Assembly (NCBI GenBank): GCA_011053245.1
Contig: DRGS01000067.1
Coordinates: 1-10,113, forward strand
Direction: 5' to 3'
Source of the DNA: Phycisphaerales bacterium
GTDB taxonomy: Bacteria > Planctomycetota > Phycisphaerae > Sedimentisphaerales > Anaerohalosphaeraceae
DNA length: 10,113 bases
Positions 6,254 to 10,113 of this stretch are shown here, piece after piece. A program made the position numbers and the translations under genes. The notes below the pieces were generated by a model. It made no database searches and had not been told where the DNA came from. It worked only from the letters and a program-made list of their open reading frames with translations. The number at the start of each line of letters is the position of its first letter. The stretch's first letter is position 1.

Positions 6254-6508
6254 CTACTTGGAATCTTCGGCAGTTTCCTCGGTGCCCTCAGCTGCTGCGG
6301 CTGCTTCTTCTTCGGCGGTCTTCTCGTCGTCTCCGCCTTTTTTGCCGGAATGACTCTTACGATGGCCAACCTTTTGCAAACCCGTTACCGGATCGCCTTC
6401 TTCCCAGTTGCCCTCTTCGGCGAGCATTTCAATGCGTTCGGCACGCGAAAGAACATTACGGTGCCTGCTGAGAGCGCCTTTGATCTTCAATGAAGGATCC
6501 ATTGACAT
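6254..6508 (-). CDS. Small basic protein, PVC-superphylum signature-protein family, with acidic C-terminal tail
   Basis: The first roughly 55 residues (MSMDPSLKIKG, then RHRNVLSRAERIEMLAEEG and DPVTGLQKVGHRK) match the pattern I know for the small, strongly basic protein shared by Planctomycetes, Verrucomicrobia and Chlamydiae. That family is described in the literature as a signature protein of these phyla that probably binds nucleic acid. The precise function is not established. After HRKSHSGKKGG the protein switches to a low-complexity acidic and alanine-rich tail (EEEAAAAAEGTEETAED), giving 84 residues with opposite charge at the two ends. The ATG at 6508 follows AGGAGA with about eight bases of spacing; a second ATG two codons on is less well placed. 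It starts 41 bp after the membrane protein gene stops, so the two are probably co-transcribed. Confidence 0.8.
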   Translation of the reverse strand: MSMDPSLKIKGALSRHRNVLSRAERIEMLAEEGNWEEGDPVTGLQKVGHRKSHSGKKGGDDEKTAEEEAAAAAEGTEETAEDSK

Positions 6509-6549
6509 AACATCTTCTCCTGTAATCTTTTAATTTTTACCTGTTTTAA

Positions 6550-7365
6550 TTATCGTATCCTGTCACCATACGCATCCTGAAACGGCATGGCACCGAAACC
6601 ATGATAACCATCTGGTGCTACATAAGTTCCGCCAATCTGCTTTATCCATTTTAGAGCAATATTTCCGTCTGATCCTACTTTTTTAGGACTCTGATATTTC
6701 TTCTTGGTAACGAGAAAGTAATCGCTGCCTCTTTTGTCGATCAGCGTCTCAATACCATTATCGGCGAAATATTCTATTACCGGGTCAAGATCCCGCGACT
6801 CCGTACACATGGCGATAATGATTATATGGTCGCCTACGGGACCAAGCAATATCTGATCCTCTTTTTTTTTCTCTATTTTGTCTTTGGCCTCTGCTGTTGC
6901 GGCCCGGTCATCTTCTTCGCCAAAAACCTGATCTCTGGTATAAACTTCTTCATAATCAGCTTTTGCAGCCGCTGCGGCCGCTTTTTCAGCGTTTGATCCG
7001 CTGATCTGGCCGACCTTAAACAATGCCACGCCAATCAAAATCGCGACAATGACAACCATCGCCGCCATCGGATATGGCAAAGAAACCTCTATTCTACCAG
7101 AAATCGCAGCTACCGGCTGCCTCTGGGGCGGCCATGCTTCAATATCGTCATCATGGACAATATTTTCGGCATTGCTGCCGGTTATTCGCGTTTTTGCAGG
7201 TTCAGGATAACGCAGATTGCGAGTTACATGCCCCTTCGCGATCCTATCCTGACCCTTCTTTAGAGCCTCAAACAGTGCTTTTCGTCCAACATTTCGGCTC
7301 ATGGGACCTCGCCAATCAATACTTATACGCGTTTTTAATGTATTTTCAGGCTCTTGCCTGTACAT
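6550..7365 (-). CDS. Single-pass membrane protein with SPOR-like C-terminal domain, function unknown
   Basis: The 271-residue protein has a basic N-terminal part (MSRNVGRKALFEALKKGQDR at 22-41), a single transmembrane helix at about 96-117 (PYPMAAMVVIVAILIGVALF), and an Ala/Lys/Glu-rich linker. The C-terminal domain (about 178-260: DHIIIIAMCTESRDLDPVIEYFADNGIETLID, then DYFLVTKK) has the beta-alpha-beta look of SPOR-type peptidoglycan-binding domains. Positive charges place the N-terminus in the cytoplasm and the C-terminal domain outside. It resembles a hypothetical protein I associate with Phycisphaerae; no function is known to me. The start at 7365 has AGGTG seven to eight bases upstream and suits the promoter at 7397-7425 (leader of about 25 bases). 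ATG 7302, with GAGG four bases upstream, is an alternative beginning at MSRNVGRK. It heads the operon with the small basic protein. Confidence 0.8.
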   Translation of the reverse strand: MYRQEPENTLKTRISIDWRGPMSRNVGRKALFEALKKGQDRIAKGHVTRNLRYPEPAKTRITGSNAENIVHDDDIEAWPPQRQPVAAISGRIEVSLPYPMAAMVVIVAILIGVALFKVGQISGSNAEKAAAAAAKADYEEVYTRDQVFGEEDDRAATAEAKDKIEKKKEDQILLGPVGDHIIIIAMCTESRDLDPVIEYFADNGIETLIDKRGSDYFLVTKKKYQSPKKVGSDGNIALKWIKQIGGTYVAPDGYHGFGAMPFQDAYGDRIR

Positions 7366-7396
7366 CCGATGTCACCTGATCCGGCTGCAAAAGGTT

Positions 7397-7425
7397 ATTA
7401 GACAATACTTTGGGGTAAATTTCAA
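7397..7425 (-). promoter_or_regulatory. Sigma-70-type promoter for the membrane protein operon
   Basis: On the minus strand, TTGAAA (7425-7420) and TCTAAT (7402-7397) are each one base from consensus and are separated by exactly 17 bases. Transcription would start near 7390, leaving a leader of about 25 bases that contains the ribosome binding site of the ATG at 7365. Confidence 0.6.
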
Positions 7426-7718
7426 CCCTAAAATGGAAAAAAGTTCAGCTTTATGGGGCAAATCTGTTGACCGGGTAAAAGAATTTCACTATTTAGGCGT
7501 GTTTTGAGATATTTTCCTTTACTCAGGGGCCGGATTTTGATAAAAACTCGCTTTGCGGTACTGTTAATTGGAAGCTGTAACAGCATAAAGCCACTTATAT
7601 TTATGTAGATTGTGCGTCTTTTGCGGCTTTGTTTTCAGGTTACGATGTTTTTATTTGTAAGATGGAGTTTTAGTGCATTGTGTTTGAAGTTATTTGTATG
7701 GGAATGGAGTATTAGTTT
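7426..7718 (+). promoter_or_regulatory. rpmF upstream region in the divergent intergenic gap
   Basis: No gene is seen here. A weak promoter candidate on the plus strand is TTGACC (7467-7472), 17 bases, TATTTA (7490-7495). If used, it would give an L32 leader of about 215 bases. A possible 6-bp stem (CTGTTA 7561-7566 with TAACAG 7578-7583) lies in that leader. The ribosome binding site GGAG is at 7706-7709, nine bases before the rpmF ATG. Confidence 0.3.
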
Positions 7719-7907
7719 ATGTTGCCAAAAAAGAAAATCAGTAAGACACGAACCCGCACACGCAGGAGTCATTTGGCTCTGAGTGCGACGAACTATTCAG
7801 TTTGTAAGAAGTGCGGTAATTCGAAACTGTCACATGCTGCTTGCGATAAGTGCGGTTATGTGAACTCGAAAATCACGCTCAAGCTCGGTCAGGAGGAAAC
7901 GAGCTAA
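7719..7907 (+). CDS. rpmF: 50S ribosomal protein L32
   Basis: The 62-residue protein begins LPKKKISKTRTRTRRSHLAL, the very basic rRNA-binding N-terminus of L32. It carries a four-cysteine zinc ribbon (Cys29, Cys32, Cys42, Cys45 in CKKCGN and CDKCGY), so it is the zinc-binding form. It is a structural protein of the large ribosomal subunit. Length is normal for the family. The ATG is preceded by GGAG at nine bases. Its stop codon directly abuts the plsX start, which matches the widely conserved rpmF-plsX order linking ribosome production with lipid synthesis. Confidence 0.96.
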   Translation: MLPKKKISKTRTRTRRSHLALSATNYSVCKKCGNSKLSHAACDKCGYVNSKITLKLGQEETS

Positions 7908-8921
7908 ATGCGTATTGCCTTAGACGCCATGGGTGGCGACTATGCGCCTGACGAGATCATTAAGGGCGCAGTAGAAGCCTGCGAATTGCTTGACACGGAT
8001 GACGAGCTGATCCTCGTTGGAGTTGAGGATTCTATCGAATCTCAGTTGTCACTATTGAAAGCTGACAGGGCGAAGCTGCGTATCGTTCATGCCCCGGATA
8101 TAATCGGTATGGATGAGGCTCCGATCGAATCACTGCGAAAGAAGCGCAAAAGCTCGATCGCTGTAATGGTGAGGATGGCATCGCACGGGCAAACGGATGC
8201 GGTGATCTCGGCAGGTAATACGGGTGCGTGCGTTGCGGCATGTCAACTTCGTATGCGAAATCTCGAGGGTATAAACCGTCCCGGTATCGCGGCGGTTCTT
8301 CCGACATTAGGCGGGCCGGTTACAACGTGTGATGTCGGGGCCAATGTCGCTTGCAGGCCGATCAACCTTTATCAGTACGCCGTAATGGCAACTATCTACT
8401 CGCGTCAAATGTTCGGTATAGATAACCCGCGGGTGGGGATTATGAGCATTGGCGAAGAGGCGGCAAAAGGCAATGAACTTGTCAAAAAGACGAGGGAACT
8501 TTTGGAATCCGACTCGAAAATAAATTTCATCGGCAACCTTGAAGGGCGTGATATATTTGAAGGCGTCTGTGATGTAGCGATATGCGAAGGTTTTGTGGGC
8601 AACATCATTTTGAAACTTACCGAAGGTCTTGTCGATATGCTCTTTAAGGCAATAAAGACAGAACTTATGAGCGAGGATCTGAAACTTGCCGTACAATTCA
8701 AACCGATAATGACACAGATATATAAGAAGTACGACTATCATGAATATGGCGGAGCTCCCCTGCTTGGGGCCAATGGAAACGCGATGATCTGTCACGGTTC
8801 GAGCAAGAGCCGTACCATTAAAAATGCCATTGCCGCTTCAAAGAAGTTTTACACTCTGAAGATCAACGAGAGGATCATCAAACATCTTTCTAACTCGTCC
8901 GTGAGGCCCAATAGTGACTAA
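7908..8921 (+). CDS. plsX: Phosphate acyltransferase PlsX
   Basis: PlsX converts acyl-ACP and inorganic phosphate into acyl-phosphate, the acyl donor for PlsY in phosphatidic acid synthesis. It is a peripheral membrane enzyme. The 337-residue length is typical. Family motifs are present from end to end: DAMGGDYAP (6-14), ISAGNTGA (100-107), EGRDIFEG (212-219), CEGFVGN (226-232), YGGAPLLG (280-287) and CHGSS (295-299). The ATG lies immediately after the rpmF stop and uses an AGGAGG at 7891-7896 inside rpmF, with 11 bases of spacing. Its last 8 bases overlap the fabH start, so translation is probably coupled along rpmF-plsX-fabH. No defect is seen. Confidence 0.97.
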   Translation: MRIALDAMGGDYAPDEIIKGAVEACELLDTDDELILVGVEDSIESQLSLLKADRAKLRIVHAPDIIGMDEAPIESLRKKRKSSIAVMVRMASHGQTDAVISAGNTGACVAACQLRMRNLEGINRPGIAAVLPTLGGPVTTCDVGANVACRPINLYQYAVMATIYSRQMFGIDNPRVGIMSIGEEAAKGNELVKKTRELLESDSKINFIGNLEGRDIFEGVCDVAICEGFVGNIILKLTEGLVDMLFKAIKTELMSEDLKLAVQFKPIMTQIYKKYDYHEYGGAPLLGANGNAMICHGSSKSRTIKNAIAASKKFYTLKINERIIKHLSNSSVRPNSD

Positions 8922-9927
8922 ATTAAACGCTCCCTTTACGAGCCAATGCAATGCTGTCATAGCCGGTACGGGTTCTTTTCTGCCCGCCAAGACACTGACA
9001 AACAAAGAACTTGCCAAGATCGTCGAGACCTCTGACGAGTGGATCGTCACGCGAACGGGCATAAAGACCCGTCATGTTGCATCCGATGGTGAGACGACGG
9101 CTACTTTGGCGACCGAGGCAGCGAAAAATGCTCTTGCGAACGCCAACCTCAGCCCGATGGATATTGACATGCTAATGGTTGCAACTGTCACTCCGGAAAT
9201 GGGATTTCCGTCAACGGCGTGTTTCGTACAGGACGCGATCGGCGCTAAAAACGCATGGGCGTTTGACCTGGCAGCTGCATGCAGCGGATTTGTATATGGA
9301 CTTTCGATCGCTCAACAGTTTGTCTGTTCTGGACGGCATAAAAATATCATGGTGATAGGAGCGGAAACGCTGACCAAGATCACCAATTACGAAGACAGGA
9401 GCAGTTGCATCCTTTTCGGAGATGGTGCAGGTGCGGTAATCGTGCAGGGCCGGGAAGGCGGACCTAAAGGTATCGTTTACAGTTGCGCATCGGCTGACGG
9501 GGCCGGCTGGACGAGCTTAAACTGCAAGGCATACGGGTCACGTTACCCGGCAGATAAACCGTTAGAGGATCCGAAAGAAATATATATGACCATCAACGGC
9601 AAAGAGGTTTATCATCTGGCCATCAGACGCATAGTCGAAATGGTCAATGAATGCCTCGAAAAATGCAACCTCACCGTAGAGGACGTGGATGTTTTTATCC
9701 CCCACCAGATGAACGCACGGATCATAGAGTCGGTCGGGAAACGCCTGAAGTTCCGTGATGAGAGCATATTTATTAATATTGATAAATGCGGCAATACATC
9801 GGCGGCTTCGATCCCAATTGCTATCGACGATTGCAATAGACAAGGTAAAATAAAACCGGGCGACATAGTTTTACTCGCTGCTTTCGGCGGCGGATTAACC
9901 TGGGGCGCCAACGTAATTCAATTCTAA
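8914..9927 (+). CDS. fabH: Beta-ketoacyl-ACP synthase III (KAS III)
   Basis: FabH condenses an acyl-CoA primer, classically acetyl-CoA, with malonyl-ACP to start fatty acid synthesis in the cytoplasm. The catalytic triad is clear: Cys123 in AAACSGF, His264 in IPHQMNARI, and Asn294 in GNTSAAS. Other family marks are GTGSFLP, TSDEWIVTRTGIKTRH, FGDGAGAVI and the C-terminal FGGGLTWG. The start is GTG at 8914, overlapping plsX by 8 bp. GAGG at 8903-8906, seven bases upstream, supports it, and no other start codon lies closer to the conserved region. This gives about 11 residues more than the E. coli enzyme at the N-terminus. A hairpin follows immediately after the stop, before fabD. Confidence 0.97.
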   Translation: MTKLNAPFTSQCNAVIAGTGSFLPAKTLTNKELAKIVETSDEWIVTRTGIKTRHVASDGETTATLATEAAKNALANANLSPMDIDMLMVATVTPEMGFPSTACFVQDAIGAKNAWAFDLAAACSGFVYGLSIAQQFVCSGRHKNIMVIGAETLTKITNYEDRSSCILFGDGAGAVIVQGREGGPKGIVYSCASADGAGWTSLNCKAYGSRYPADKPLEDPKEIYMTINGKEVYHLAIRRIVEMVNECLEKCNLTVEDVDVFIPHQMNARIIESVGKRLKFRDESIFINIDKCGNTSAASIPIAIDDCNRQGKIKPGDIVLLAAFGGGLTWGANVIQF

Positions 9928-9942
9928 CACCCTTATAGGGTG
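9928..9942 (+). terminator. Hairpin directly after fabH, weak terminator or processing site
   Basis: CACCCT (9928-9933) and AGGGTG (9937-9942) form a perfect 6-bp stem with a TAT loop, starting the base after the fabH stop codon. The tail (ATAACTTTTCG) has only four Ts at a distance, so termination would be partial at best. Confidence 0.4.
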
Positions 9943-9985
9943 ATAACTTTTCGCGTTGGAAATCGTAATAAGTGTGTAAAGAAAC

Positions 9986-10015
9986 TTAACCGCGCATCAA
10001 AGCGCATTTTATAAT
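9986..10015 (+). promoter_or_regulatory. Probable internal promoter for fabD
   Basis: A perfect TATAAT lies at 10010-10015, with TTAACC (9986-9991) 18 bases upstream as a four-of-six -35 match. Transcription would start near 10022, about 27 bases before the fabD ATG. The spacer contains GCGCAT twice, with GCGC-ATCAAA-GCGC forming a small inverted repeat that could be an operator. Confidence 0.45.
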
Positions 10016-10048
10016 TGTATAGGTACAATGCTTGTGTGAGGCCTTTAT

Positions 10049-10113
10049 ATGAAAACCGCATTTTTATTTCCCGGTCAGGGAGCACAGATCACAGGCATGG
10101 GAGAGGATGTCGC
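10049..10113 (+). CDS. fabD: Malonyl-CoA:ACP transacylase, N-terminal fragment cut by the window end
   Basis: Only 21 complete codons are visible, but they read MKTAFLFPGQGAQITGMGED. The FPGQGAQ motif close to the N-terminus is diagnostic for the FabD/acyltransferase family, which loads malonyl groups onto acyl carrier protein. Its place after plsX and fabH is the standard order. A modest GTGAGG lies about eight bases before the ATG. Unlike the tightly packed genes before it, it sits 121 bp after fabH. Confidence 0.9.
   Translation, partial: MKTAFLFPGQGAQITGMGEDV

Noticed and set aside
8307..8795. Minus-strand frame of 162 codons inside plsX
   Set aside because: It is antisense to a fully conserved plsX coding region and has no independent support.

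Overview
The window looks like part of a planctomycete chromosome, most likely class Phycisphaerae (Sedimentisphaerales-like), possibly from a metagenome assembly. The evidence is a small basic protein (6254-6508) resembling the PVC-superphylum signature protein, a secreted modular protein of a style common in these bacteria, and intergenic DNA made of formulaic short repeats. The taxonomic placement is inference from remembered family resemblance; no search was run.

Left part (1-3784): one very large secreted gene on the minus strand. It is split by an 8-base G/C homopolymer at 3292-3299. Removing one base joins a signal-peptide and jelly-roll N-terminus (3272-3784) to a 1,066-residue remainder (ending at 91), giving a protein of about 1,230 residues. 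Its layout is signal peptide, jelly-roll domain, repeats A1-B1, an unrecognised module of about 494 residues, repeats A2-B2, and the first part of a second jelly-roll domain. That last domain stops early. The missing kind of C-terminus is found facing it on the plus strand at 3-116, which suggests an inversion breakpoint or a chimeric assembly join.

Middle (3803-5036): about 1.2 kb without a convincing gene. It is AT-rich, with several inverted repeats, a hairpin plus T8 tract, a fully consensus sigma-70-type promoter (4519-4547) that faces no gene, and a patchwork of repeat-like blocks (4451-5010).

Minus-strand cluster (7365 down to 5037): a one-pass membrane protein with a SPOR-like outer domain, the small basic PVC protein 41 bp downstream, then a hairpin, then a class I/II PLP aminotransferase. 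A good promoter lies just upstream of the membrane protein gene (7397-7425).

Right part (7719-10113): the plus-strand cluster rpmF-plsX-fabH-fabD couples ribosomal protein L32 to the start of phospholipid and fatty acid synthesis. rpmF and plsX abut and plsX and fabH overlap by 8 bp. fabD follows a hairpin and a probable internal promoter and runs off the window.
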